From NCBI GenBank assembly GCA_023375675.1, contig JALQBC010000008.1, positions 62,001-126,000 on the forward strand: 64,000 bases of DNA, in the 5' to 3' direction. The position numbers and the translations under genes are program-made. Below the pieces are notes generated by a model, which saw only the letters and a program-made list of their open reading frames with translations, was not told the DNA's origin and ran no database searches. Below, one piece after another: positions 47,558 to 58,527 of this stretch. The stretch is from Cytospora piceicola. Its lineage: Eukaryota; Ascomycota; Sordariomycetes; Diaporthales; Cytosporaceae. Each line of letters begins with the position of its first letter. Within the stretch, counting starts at the first letter, position 1.

Positions 47558-49163
47558 CTACTGAGTAGTAGTAACTGGTCGCGACCGTTGGGCAACCACT
47601 TCCCGAGCATAGAATTCGACCAGCATGGTCGCGTAAGCCTCCAAATCTTCCACCTGAATAGCGAGGCGGAAGTCGTTGAGAAGCAAGAACTGGATTTCAA
47701 GGTGATTCAGCTCGGCAAGGGGAAGGCCGCCGACCTATCAGGTACAAGTGTTAGCATAGTTCTTGAACCTTGGGGACACGCAGAGGAGTTGCCAACAGAA
47801 GATGCCAGTATAACAAACGTACCTTGGCATATCTCGAGTTGGTGTAGAACACGTCCGAGAAGAATTTGCTCGCACATGTCACACCGGCAATTATAAGTCT
47901 GTGAATATTGAAGCTGTCAACCACAAAGAATGTTGGTTGAGTCGCGGCAGACACGCCTTCTGGAGCCTTGCCACCACCGCTCTGTTTCCCTGCGGATGCC
48001 GATCCTCCTGTTTGCCCTGAGGGCTCCTCTACGTCGCTATCAGAATCGTCGTCGGCTAGGTCCTCATCTAGAGGCTCGTCGCTATCGCTGCTGTCGTCGT
48101 CCTTCATAACGACGTCGGGCTCTACCGGATCCAGCGGTCGACCCGACTTCTTCGCCTCCTCCGCCTTCATCACGATGTCATTCACCCGTTCTGTCATGCG
48201 GTCGAAGTAGACCAGCAAGCTCAGGAACACCTCAAAGGTCGTAGGACAGTACTTGTGTATTCGGGTCAAGTAGCTCAAGATGGTAATCGCAGGCACGTTC
48301 TTGCCATGGAATGCGAGTACACTGCTGCTCAAGGGGCTCATGCTGTGCTCCGAGGCGGATCCTTCATTCTGGGCCTGCGCCTGCTTGACGTGGCTGGCGT
48401 TCCGTTCGATGGCATTCCGGCTAAGAGCGTCATGTTGTAAATCATTGGTGGTTGTAATTTTTGTCAGCAATGCAGCGACCATCTCAATGACGTCCCCTAT
48501 AGGACATTCGCTGAGATCGTACTTCATGGCTTGTAATGGAGGATCGTTGAGTGTGCTCGAGCCCATTTCTGTTCGCGCAAGGGCCTGGACATGGGCAATA
48601 TCCCGGACCTTGATGATGGTTGGTTCGGGTTGGGTATCGGGTGACGTCAACGTTGTTTGAGAGGTGCTCCATCCAAGGCCAGAATCGGAGGCGGGAGAGG
48701 GGATGACATGGCTTGGCTCGATGGATCGGGGCGCGGCCCGAGACGAGGCGTCGGAGGTGATGATAGCGGAACTGGTAGCTGAAGACCCCTGCGCAGATTG
48801 GTGCGCGGCGGAGTCCATGTATGCCTGCTTCTGCCCATGCTGGGACGCAAATTGGGCTTGGGATTTGAGGTTGTCGTCAGACTGCGATGTGCTCCCCGTA
48901 CTGACAGAAGACGAGGAGGAATCAGGGGGCGACGGCAGACGTGATGCGCCGCTCCCTTCTGTTGGACCTGCTCTTGACGTCGTATACCTCGGCGAGGATC
49001 TCTGCCGGGAAGAAGAATGACACCTAGGAGTGGAGTCTCTAGAGTGGCTGTTGGAACGGTAGTGGGAGGATTCTTGGGTCGGGTAAGGCAGTCCTTGGGT
49101 TGCGATCATAGTGTGAAATCCAGAAGAGTGATTTGTGCTGTAGTCACCGAGTACAGTTGCCAT
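47558..49163 (-). CDS. PHO80/PREG-like Pho85-type cyclin
   Basis: Two exons, 47823-49163 and 47558-47734, with an 88-bp intron (GTACGT...TGATAG, branch GCTAAC), encode 505 residues. The first 200 residues are Ser/Pro-rich. The Pho80-family cyclin fold follows: YDLSECPIGDVIEMVAALLTKITTTND, FHGKNVPAITILSYLTRIHKYCPTTFEVFLSLLVYFDRM, then, after an acidic insert (DDDSSDSDEPLDEDLADDDSDSD), FVVDSFNIHRLIIAGVTCASKFFSDVFYTNSRYAK|VGGLPLAELNHLEIQFLLLNDFRLAI. Pho80-type cyclins pair with the Pho85 kinase and, in Neurospora (PREG), repress the phosphate-starvation response through NUC-1. The long acidic insert is typical of filamentous ascomycete members. The family is clear; assignment to the phosphate branch is likely but not proven. 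Confidence 0.88.
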
Positions 49164-51180
49164 ATCATTGATGTTGGTTCGTTCCTTCGGTTAAAAGAGT
49201 CAGTTGGAATATGATTCGAGAAGGATCGAGCGTGGCGTTTATCTCGAAACTCGTCGTCGTCGGAAAGTAATAGGAAGAAGGAACAATGCTGGGCTACTGC
49301 CGTGGCGGGTTAAATGTTAGCGTTCTTCGTTCTCGCTATGTCTGAAGGTGGTGGAACGATAAAGTCCCGGAATAGAGAACAAATGATGTGACCAGCATGA
49401 GAGCTGCTTGGACACAGCCGCGAACACCAGTAAACCATAATGCGAGATGACCGGCAGACCGGCTCTTCCAAGAGATTCTGCCCGCCTGAGGACCACCAAT
49501 GAAGCTGGAGCAGGGTGGGGGGAATGCCCAGACGGACACAGCCTACTGGGAGGGAGGCGAATGGCGTGGTCGGATGAGAGACAGCCCGCTGGAAGGGAGA
49601 GGATTTGCCGACAAGCACAGAGGACAATTCCCGAAGAGCAGACGAACAGAAGACAGAGACACCGTCCAAGCCAGGAGCAACAAGATGGGTATGTTCAGTT
49701 TTGAAGTGCGAGAATGACCTCAGAGCCGCTGGTTTTGTGGAGCCAAGACCAGGCGTGAAAACGACGAGGCAGTCGGACAAGAGGGACCATTCAAGCAGAA
49801 AAGTAGAAATAGACTCTTGCGGCTTGTAATCTGGCTGCTCGCGCGGCCCATGGAGCAGTTTGGCAGAGAAGAGGAGGATCTGGTTCCGCAACCCTGGACC
49901 AAAGTTATAATGCCCACTCCCACGTCCAACCCGCCAACCCGTGCTCTCGGAACTGCTGCCCGGCGAACGGGGAAACTGTGAGGTAGCCTGTTGTCCAGAG
50001 GTGTCAAAGGACGGGTATGTGTTTGCTCTTGGATGGCCAGTGTCAATCTGTGGTGGTCGTCTGGTACTTGATTGTTGGTCGTACGGACATTGGGTCCAGG
50101 CGTGGCGACGTCACAGCGACGACGGCTTCGGAACTGACGGTGGCAGCATCACCAGACCCGCTGGGTTCTCGACTGGTGATGGCAGCTCGGGTCTTGTTGC
50201 AACAGGTCGAAGGTTCGTATGGATGATGGAGTGGTGTCGAGATGCCGTGGGTCTGTCTTCCTGTCCTCGCGGGAAAACCTCCATGTCCCATTGTCCATGT
50301 TCCAACCTCCGTCTCCATGACGGACTGAGGATAACAAACAATTGGTGCGAGAAGCGTGAAAGAGAGAAAGGACGACGAATAAGGAATTGATTGCAAGGAC
50401 TTACCAGAGCAGAACCGACCAGAAGCACAATCAAATGTCTATCTGCGAGGGAGAGCAGGTACGGGCAGGAAGGAAGATATGCGAAGGGGTAAGCGATGTG
50501 GTTGCGCTGGTGCGGTTGGTGGTGGTTGATGATGTCTTTGGGGTTTGTTGATGTGATGTGTGAATTGATGATGGTGAAGAGAGTCAGGGAATCACGACTG
50601 ACACTGACTGACCGCAAGAAGATGGAACCGAAACCTGACACGCGGGCGGGGATGAGAATCAGGTTAGCCCCAAGCCCTGCCTGGGCTGTACAGTGGAGGC
50701 AAACTCAGGCTGTCAGGGCTAGACCTGCTGTATGGGCAGGGGTCTGACGTACTCCAGCCGCCTGTGGAGGTGCAGGCCGACATGGAGAGGGCGCCAGAGC
50801 ACGCTGTCTAGCGCCCTGGCAATCCGGCACTACAGAGCTACCAGCCTGGCAACCCGCCCTGCCCGCGTAGTATGTAGTAGGCGAGTCAACCGGGCAACAA
50901 CATCTTGGATACCCTGACCTTGTACTATGTAAACTCAGCCTCCAAATATCCACTTCAGCCAATTCAGGGGACGACAGTTGTCAGATCCAGCCTCTCTGCT
51001 TTGGGGATTTCAGGTGACAGCTGTTTACTACGGTATCCATCGTGCCATTGCTATGGTCGACTGATTAAAACCCTTCTGCCCCCTCTTTCCCCCTCTCGAT
51101 GATTGTCGTGGAGACACGTTCTGGAATGACATTGAATGTGGAGGTGGCAAGGACTCGCTTTTTGGGGAGGGGTAAATGTA

Positions 51181-51306
51181 TACCTACCTAGGTAGGTACC
51201 TAGGTATCTGGTACGTGGTACGGATATAGTATACCAATCAGTCAACCGGTACATCGATGCTATATATCTATCTACCTACCTAGGTACCTAGGTAGGTAGA
51301 TACCTA
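51181..51306. repeat. Two palindromic CCTACCTAGGTAGGTACC tracts
   Basis: The first is at 51181-51208 and the second at 51271-51306 (TCTACCTACCTAGGTACC, then TAGGTAGGTAGATACC). Each is a long near-perfect inverted repeat centred on CCTAGG. Confidence 0.85.
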
Positions 51307-51713
51307 CTACCCTATGTGGGTAATGACAACATGGACCAACATTCGGGCTCCTATGGATACTAGGTACTTAAGTATGTATGGAGATATAACAGGCACGGAG
51401 AGAAAAGCAACTTGGCACCTGGCAGCTACAAAAAGCAATTGGAGCGATATGCGATGGCAAAAGCTCGGATCCGCATACGGTCAATTCCTTTGCGATTAGA
51501 GAGAAAAAAAAACACCACCACGAAGGTGACAGACTGACACGACTGACGCAGCCATTGAAACTCCAAGGTCTGATTAACGCTGCCCACACGCGATGGTGAT
51601 ATTGATAGGCGAGAAGTGGAGTACTGCAGCAGCCACGCATTCATCCAGGCTAGAGTGTGACATAATTCCCAGTTGTACATTATTTCTCATATACCGAGTA
51701 CAACACTACAATA

Positions 51714-51741
51714 CCACACACCACACACCACACACCACACC
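51714..51741. repeat. CCACACA heptamer repeat
   Basis: About four tandem copies of the 7-bp unit ACACCAC in intergenic DNA. Confidence 0.85.
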
Positions 51742-53272
51742 CGCGAATGGGCAAGCATATGCTACATCATCCCTTAGTTATACGTCCGATCCAACCTGTT
51801 CAAGTCATAGCATGTCTCGACTATGATACTCTGTTCGATTTTGCAAGGCATTTGATTCAGACAATCAACATCAACATACATACTGTAAACTATTACGGCT
51901 GCTAGGGATTGGTACTACTGTGTAGGCCTCATGTCACGAAAGCCGCCTAGGATCAGGATGGGTGGCAAGCATCCCCGGGCTTGACGCCACCAGTTAGGTA
52001 GTTGGTTTAGCTGTCTCCTCTCAGGGGTACATATTCTGACACTTCACAGTAGCCGGAGACGTCCAGATGTCTCCAGTTGCTCCATGTCCCCTCACTCCAT
52101 CACTCCGTCGCTCCGTCACTCACTCCGTCATCGGTCGGCCGAGAGGCGCAGATACAGGAAGATCTACTGAGGATTGACTTGGAAATTGGGAGTCAATTCT
52201 GATCCTGCTGCATCACACCACATCTCCATCTTTGACGATCACGACTTCAACAATCTCATAGCTCTTCAGCGCGACCACCAGTCAGTCGTTCGTTCGTTGT
52301 ACGAGCTTACGGCCCCTTAATATGTTCGAAATTGAGGGCAGGACGAGACGAGCGACATGAGACGAGACGGACGGGAACCTGCAGCCAAAGCCACCAAAAA
52401 CCTTCAATCCCTACCTACCTAAGTACTAAGTAGGTACCGTCTAATGTGGTGACACGCGATTAATTTGTTAATCCACCAGCACGGTACCGCTTGATTAGCA
52501 AACGTGTCCCCGTATATGCGCCGTTGGTGTATCCCACTGTCTCCGAAGAGTGATGGATGCATCATTACTTTCTTCCCCACGCTCACCGCTAACACTTCGG
52601 GGTACACAACCTCGAATCTGTATTCAATGTTGACACCCGTCTTCTAGATGGGGGCGTCCAACTTGGGTTTCCTCCCTTCACACATGAAAACCAAACAGGG
52701 TTAGGGTTATGAATCAGCTCGCATGTAACCGTCGTCCCTGGAATCACATTTGTAGCATGAAATCCAATCCTTACCTCATGCAGAAACGAATAGATGGGAT
52801 ACTTATATTGGGCGAGGACCACCCGCTACTTCTCGACTGTCACGACCTGACACCCTCCGGTGCTCTGCGGAGTGGGATGTTGACTGACAAGCCAAACTCT
52901 CGCCTGGTCGGGTTCTTATTCCCCCCTTATGATGCATACCATCATCAGTCACAGTGCGACACTTCATGGTTACCAATCCCAAGAAATGCAAGTGCAAAAT
53001 GGATTTCTATGCTTGACCAGCACAACCTCCTCTATTCTGTGCCCACGGATGCTGTCTTCGCCATAGGATGTCTTCGTTTCCGTGATATCGTACAATGTCC
53101 GCCGCAAATACGTCTTTGAAGCCATACAGGCTCTCGGTCGTGGGCGTCGGCTGAGTCGTGCGGGGACTGGCATCGTATAATGAGATTGGGACATTCTTCC
53201 TATGTCCACCCCAGTCCATCACCGCTTTGGGAGAAATCTCCCCCTTCCTCTTCCTCTTTTCCACCCCACCAT

Positions 53273-54397
53273 CTACTGATGCCGCACCTGGTAACCCGAG
53301 TCCGGCAGGTACAAGTGCCGATCCGCCCCCTTGGCCGTCAATACCACCATACGGATGACACCGCCAGAGCTGCCATCCCATCGGATGGCCTCCTTCAGCG
53401 CATCCTTAACGAAGTTTACTGCCTCTTGCTCCTCCATACCCTCCTTCCAGTGCGTGTCGCAGTAACCGTAGATGTAGGTGGAGCCGGAGCCGCCGATGGA
53501 GTACGCCTGCTTGTGCAGAGAACCGCCCAGGGGAATGCTGTACACTTGGCCGCCGTTGCGCTCGTCCCAGCCTGCGATGATAAGTCCGGCACTATAATTC
53601 GAATAACGTGTCAGCCGAGGGGTCCTGAAGATGTGGTAAAGCAAGAGCACAGGCTGGTGGGAGGCGCTATTGGGCGTGATTGCGCAGAACCCTCGCCAGA
53701 CGATTCTGCTATAGCCTTGTATTCCCGTAGAGTGCATGTGATGCGTCCATCAAGGGCCACTCACCTCAGCTTGTCCTTGTTCGCATAGCACAGCTCCTGG
53801 AACATCGCGGCCGCCGTCTGCGTCGTAGGTAGCTTGCCGTTCATCATGTGGTACATGCCCAGCTGGTACTGTACGATGTCCGCAACGGCTTGTGTGTCGG
53901 CGGCGGAGCCAGATCGGCAGCACCAGATAGTATCGTGGACGCGGGTCAGCTTGTCGGTCACTCGGTTGGCGATGTATGCGCCGGTCGTGGTTCTGGAATC
54001 GGCGCCTGCACGGAAAGTAGTATGGTCAGCTTCGCTCGAGACAGAGTGGGCATCCTTGGGATGCCTTGAGGAAGATGGCAGAATGAAGAGGGATCGCACC
54101 TAGTATCACACCATCTTTGAAGGTGACTGCCATGCTGTTGCGCTTGTCAGATGCTGATCGTTTGCAGATTGAATCGGGCGGTGGCTTACATTGAGGTACC
54201 CAGGCTGCGGTCACAGTTAGTATTAGTAGTTTGCGAGGGTCACAGAACAACCTACTTCACCTCGCCCTTCTTCAGGTGCTCCATATCGATGTGGATGCCA
54301 TCTATTGCAAGACAATGTCAGTTGTCGAGTCGGAGTGTACTTGTCGCGAGGGACGAAGTGTACCTTCTGCCAGGTTTCCAGAGTTGCCAAACTCCAT
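53273..54397 (-). CDS. PRE3: 20S proteasome subunit beta-1 (caspase-like)
   Basis: Six exons: 54364-54397, 54256-54301, 54190-54204 (only 15 nt), 54100-54134, 53765-54005 and 53273-53591, giving 229 residues. All five introns have GT..AG ends and keep frame. The joined N-terminus is [20 protein letters not shown], then [43 protein letters not shown]. Thr30 after Gly29 is the autocatalytically exposed nucleophile and Lys62 its Lys33 partner, so the subunit should be active. The beta-1-type match is close throughout ([49 protein letters not shown]). It cleaves after acidic residues in the core particle. The gene name follows yeast Pre3. Confidence 0.96.
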
Positions 54398-55098
54398 TTC
54401 TGCTATGGTCGATGTAATCGGCTAAGAACTGGGAAGTCGAGAACGGTCTTCAAAGGCTGATCGGCGTATGTTCGTGGGTTAGGTTGTTGAATTATGGGAG
54501 AGTTGACTGACGTTGACGAAGCTGAGGTTGAGGCGGGCTGGACGTTCAGAGCTCCGGCAACACTGAGCTCAAGGCAGCTCCGACGCGTTGGCTTGCCGTC
54601 GTTGGTTCCCGGCAGGCAAATCCGTCATCGGCACGTGATTACCTGGGTGGGCAACGCTTTCCAGAAGCAACACCTATCCACCTTCGTAACTCTCGATTTG
54701 ACTAAGTCCGACACAAATAGATACAACTAATGAACTACAGGATGTTTCATGAAAAAAGTCTTGGATTGTTTCGTTTTCTTACGGCTGAAAATGCTGTCTC
54801 TTAAGCAGGCTAAAAACAAATCGGTCATTCGGCATTGAATTTCGACCCGTCCGAGTGTACACCACGATAATACGGCCCCGTCAGGTAATCCAATCACAGT
54901 TTGAGTGATAAAGGAAATGGCATTGCTTTTTCTGAAATGTAGTCTATGCATTACGGCCGCCATGAACACCTGTGTCCATCATGCCCAAAACTCCAGGCTA
55001 GATCGCAAATCAACCACCTCTAGAAAGACTGTAAAGATAACTGTATGTCAGCATGGCTCCAGATCTCTCGACTCTGGGTTGATGGCATAGGTCGCGAC
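54398..55098. other. Upstream region of the proteasome gene
   Basis: 700 bp between two genes on the same strand, holding the 3' flank of the Erv2-like gene and the promoter of the proteasome gene. No gene seen. Confidence 0.6.
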
Positions 55099-55833
55099 TC
55101 ACCCGTCCGCCTCTCTCTCGAGCTTCAGATCGACAGGCTCAGCCTCCCGTTCTTTCAGCTCGTTCTCTCCCTTTTTCGCGCCCTCAGGGGCCTTCCCGGG
55201 GTCGTCGGCGCATCCACAATCGTAGAAGTCCCCAATCGCGTTGCAATCAAACTCCGGCTTCTTCAACCGCTTGTTGACCTGGTTGTGCACGAAACATGCC
55301 CACCCGGCGGCGGCGTTGCGGCTCGACACTTGCGGCGGGTACTTTGCGATGAGCTTCTGGAAGTGGCCGGCGCACTCGCCGCAGGGGTATAGGCGCGAGA
55401 AGAGGGTGATGAAGGTTTTGAGCGTGAGCTGGTCGTCAGGGGTGGGCTGTTCGGGGAAGCGTGCCATCATTGTATGGAGGAATTTCCAGGTCGCGCGGCC
55501 GAGTTCGCGCCTGCAGTGGAAGACTCGTCAGCATTTTTCTCCCCCGGTTTGAAGAGTACCTAGATGGAGAACCCACTTGGCCGTCTCATTGCCCAGGCGA
55601 GGCGCAATGGCACCACCAGCCAGGATGCTGTCTCCCAGCCCAAAGTCGATCGACCCCGCCGACAAGCTCGACCCAGAGCTTCCCTTCTCCAACCTATCGG
55701 TGGAGTCTTGTTGGGTTGCAACAGAGAAGGGATCGGAACCGGCAGGGTTGGTCGAGGACATGAACCAGGTGAAGATCATGAAGCCGATAAAGGCCAGGAC
55801 GACGGTTAACGTCAGGTGTTGTCGCCGAGCCAT
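55099..55833 (-). CDS. Erv2-like FAD-dependent sulfhydryl oxidase
   Basis: Two exons, 55577-55833 and 55099-55510, with a 66-bp intron (GTGGGT...CTGCAG), encode 222 residues. A hydrophobic segment at about residues 8-24 acts as a signal anchor. The Erv/ALR domain follows: RELGRATWKFLHTMMARFP, the active-site YPCGECAGHF (Cys129, Cys132), and the FAD-binding WACFVHNQVNKRL. The tail has a further Cys set (FDCNAIGDFYDCGC) that could be the shuttle disulfide. Erv2-type enzymes make disulfides in the ER lumen and pass electrons to oxygen. The stop TGA overlaps a perfect GTGAGT donor; splicing it to an AG near 55038 or 55026 would add only a few residues, so the exact C-terminus is open. Confidence 0.93.
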
Positions 55834-56539
55834 GTCGACTGCGTGTGTTCCTCTAGCGAGGCCCCCAGTCGGTATATCCGGAATCCAAAGAAGGGGATAG
55901 GTATGTGGTCAGAAGCTATATCAAAAGAATGAACGTGGTGACTGCGCAAGGCGTACGAGAAAAAGGAGCGGGCGGGAAAATATTATTTTGTAGCTCAAAA
56001 CAGGATGGGAAGCAGCAGATTTAGGGATCAACACACAGCGCTGAAACAACGATCGTTCGGTGGCTCGGATGCTGCCGAGGCGTGGGGTCAGCACTTACAG
56101 TAGAGCTAGAGTCATGTGCCTTTGTGGGTGTAGTACTTGAAGTCATACCATACACACCCCGGCCTCGGAAGTACTGCCTCTGTGATAGGTACCTACACAG
56201 TAGTGTTATCAGAGAGTTCTCGGAGCAATACTCTGAACGAGTGACCGATGAGTCTTGATGAATACCTAGGTGCTTCAGTAAGCACCTATACTGCTAGGAC
56301 TAGGGATAATTTCAATTGCCACCAACCCTGGAAGCAACGGCGAAGAGCGTTTCGTCGTCTGATGTGCCCAGGTGTTCCTTGAAGTAGAATTACAGGGATT
56401 CGGACCCTGGAATAAGGGGCTCGACCCACTGGAAGCAGCTACGGCAGTTTGACATGTGGTCTGGGCCCCGCAAAGTTGTCAGAGCACTTGAGAAGGGGTG
56501 TGGTCATTTATGGATCGCAGGGTTAGGGTCGCGCGTAGA
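55834..56539. other. Intergenic between the Erv2-like gene and the HET relic
   Basis: The promoter side of the Erv2-like gene. A near-inverted pair CACCTATACTG and GAATACCTAGGTGC lies near 56264-56294. A T-arm-like hairpin (CAGGGTCCGAATCCCTG on the minus strand, about 56391-56407) is discussed under rejected items. Confidence 0.5.
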
Positions 56540-58250
56540 CTATATTTGATCGTTACCCTATCCGACCAAAACTAAAGAACTACTCTCCATCGACTCTGAA
56601 TCAGCATCGAAAATCAATTCCGTTGAATAACCTGCCCGGGACTATTATCGGCGCTCTTAAGTTGGGTTGCAACTTAGCTTTCCAACATCCCAAATATCTG
56701 GGTCGAATCGCTATGCAATCAAATGTTATCCAGGACGACGAGAAGGATTGGCTGCGAGAATCGTCGAATATGGCTGGGATATATAGCAGCTCTACTCTGA
56801 CTCTAGCTGTTCACCTATGTGAAGACTCCTCCGAGAGCTTTTTACAGAAGAGGCAACAGTTAGATCCTCAACTCCTGAGGAGAATGCTGCAAGGACCCCC
56901 TATGCAGTCGAAGCTACAGGAGAGGGAAGATGTTTACGTTTTTGGATAGTAGATCCTGATGATAGCGCGAGGTTCCTACTTGGTGGTTGGAAACAAAGCA
57001 AATTCTCTCAAACACGACACAGGAGTTTCTGACCAAACACAGCTTGGACGTTCCAGGAGTGGCTCTTATCTCCGCGGTTTCTACACGTCCATAATATGGT
57101 ACTATGGGACTGTTTCGAGGGCTACGGCAAGGAGCTCGAGTGCCGATTGCTGAAGGCCAACCCTTAGGCAGAGCTTTAGGCCTGGGAACCAGCTGGCACA
57201 AAGTCATCGAGGAATTTTACCCGACGCCGCATCAGCAGGGATATGAATAAACTCCCTGCTCTCGCCGGCCTGGCAGAGTATTATCGCAGTATGACTGGAT
57301 ATACATACCTTGCGGGTCTGTGGCTAAAGGATATGCCAAACACATTGTTATGGGCAAGCGTAGGCTATGGTCTCAAGGCCCCTACAGCCTACCGTGCACC
57401 ATCATGGAGCTGGGCTGCACTAGAAGGGCGGATGATGTTCGAATCCGGTACTAGTTGGGACGACAGAACGTCAGCTAGATCGGCATACTCCCGATCTTGT
57501 CCTTCGGGAGCATTAAAAAGGGTGGGGGGGTCACAAACTCTCAGTTGTCTCGGCGCACTGTGAGTACTATCTTCCGGGAGCTCTGTCAACAGTTACAAGT
57601 GGGTGGCTCGAAATTGGCCTCGGGAGGGTTATGTTTCTCCCATCAGTAGAAGGACGGGTCCCAGGAAACTTCAAATGTTGAACGGTCGAGCATTCAACTC
57701 TTTGTCGACGGCAAGCCCCAAGGGGGGGGGGGGGCATAGTGATTGGTCTGCGGCTCTAGACCAATATGGCACTTGCTCAGAGGACGATATTGCTCAATCT
57801 AAGACTTATCTCCTTGATATTGGAGAAACGACCTCAATCTACAAAAGAGAGAGCAGAGTGGCGGGAAACATACCTTTCAGAAATTGACATGGTACATCAG
57901 TTCATGGATCGCTGGTAAGGACAAGACAGATGGGGAAAGAGATGCACACTACGCCTGATCTGAAAGATATTCTCTCGACAATGCTTCGTATTCAAGGAAA
58001 GGGGAACACAATTGCTTCAAAACCGAGCTGGCACCTGATTCTGTTATGGTCAGTCTCTGTACATTGACGGAACCGGGACAATGATGGAAGGAAGTGCGCG
58101 CACAAAAGTACGCATCTTAGCACTATCTGTTCGCATGGCGGCTGGAGTGCGAACATATGAGATGGGTTGGGCAGATCTCGAAGTAATCAAGGGCAGATTG
58201 CCCTCTCAGAGGAATGTAGGCATCCATGCCAGACTCATTGTCCTAGAGTA
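56540..58250 (+). pseudogene. Broken HET (heterokaryon incompatibility) domain gene
   Basis: Ordered HET-family motifs in shifting frames: NQHRKSIPLNNLPGTI, then IWVESLC, then (new frame) IQDDEKDWLRESSNMAGIYSSSTLTLAV, then NTAWTFQEWLLSPRFLHVHN and WDCFEGYG. These are followed by SWHKVIEEF, a shift, and TRRRISRDMNKLPALAGLAEYY, then TYLAGLWLKDMPNTLLWASVG and TYRAPSWSWAALEGR. These match the 'SLCIIQDD-x-x-DW', 'W-x-x-Q-E-x-L-L-S-P-R', 'KLPALSGLA' and 'YRAPSWSWA' blocks of the family. At least three frameshifts and several stops separate them. HET genes act in nonself recognition and turn over rapidly. Confidence 0.9.
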
Positions 58251-58527
58251 CTAAACTGATAGGAGCAACCAAGTACGACCATTAGGAAAACTAGTATTAT
58301 AACTAAGAAACAATGCTATGGATAAATCCACGGGCCCGGATTGTCTGAAGCCGGCTTCATCTCTTACGGCCGAGAAATTCGGAGCAAAACCTAAACCAGA
58401 CGACGTCTAAAAACATTAAAGCAGTGAAAGATCAAACGTTACACGCGGGTATAAATAGGGAACCAAATCGACAAATGCCACCCAATACCATCCTCCATCA
58501 TTACCGTCCTGACACAGACGCCGCTCT

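Larger units (their letters stand above)
49164..53272. other. Intergenic, 4.1 kb, upstream of the cyclin
   Basis: No supported gene; ORFs of up to 193 codons (49310-49891, 50111-50641, both minus) have no motifs and odd composition. Palindromic tracts lie at 51181-51207, 51271-51306 and 52410-52437. A CCACACA repeat lies at 51714-51740 and a CTCCGTCACT repeat at about 52095-52135. The segment near 49164-50700 is the probable long cyclin promoter/leader. Confidence 0.55.

Noticed and set aside
49310..49891. 193-codon minus-strand ORF upstream of the cyclin gene
   Set aside because: No motif, overlaps several other frames, and lies where promoter or leader is expected.
50111..50641. 176-codon minus-strand ORF
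   Set aside because: Low-complexity composition, overlapping frames open on both strands, no recognisable domain.
56385..56460. Possible tRNA: minus strand CAGGGTCCGAATCCCTG resembles a T arm
   Set aside because: The loop lacks the usual TTC, no matching acceptor stem, D arm or anticodon arm could be laid out at the right spacing.
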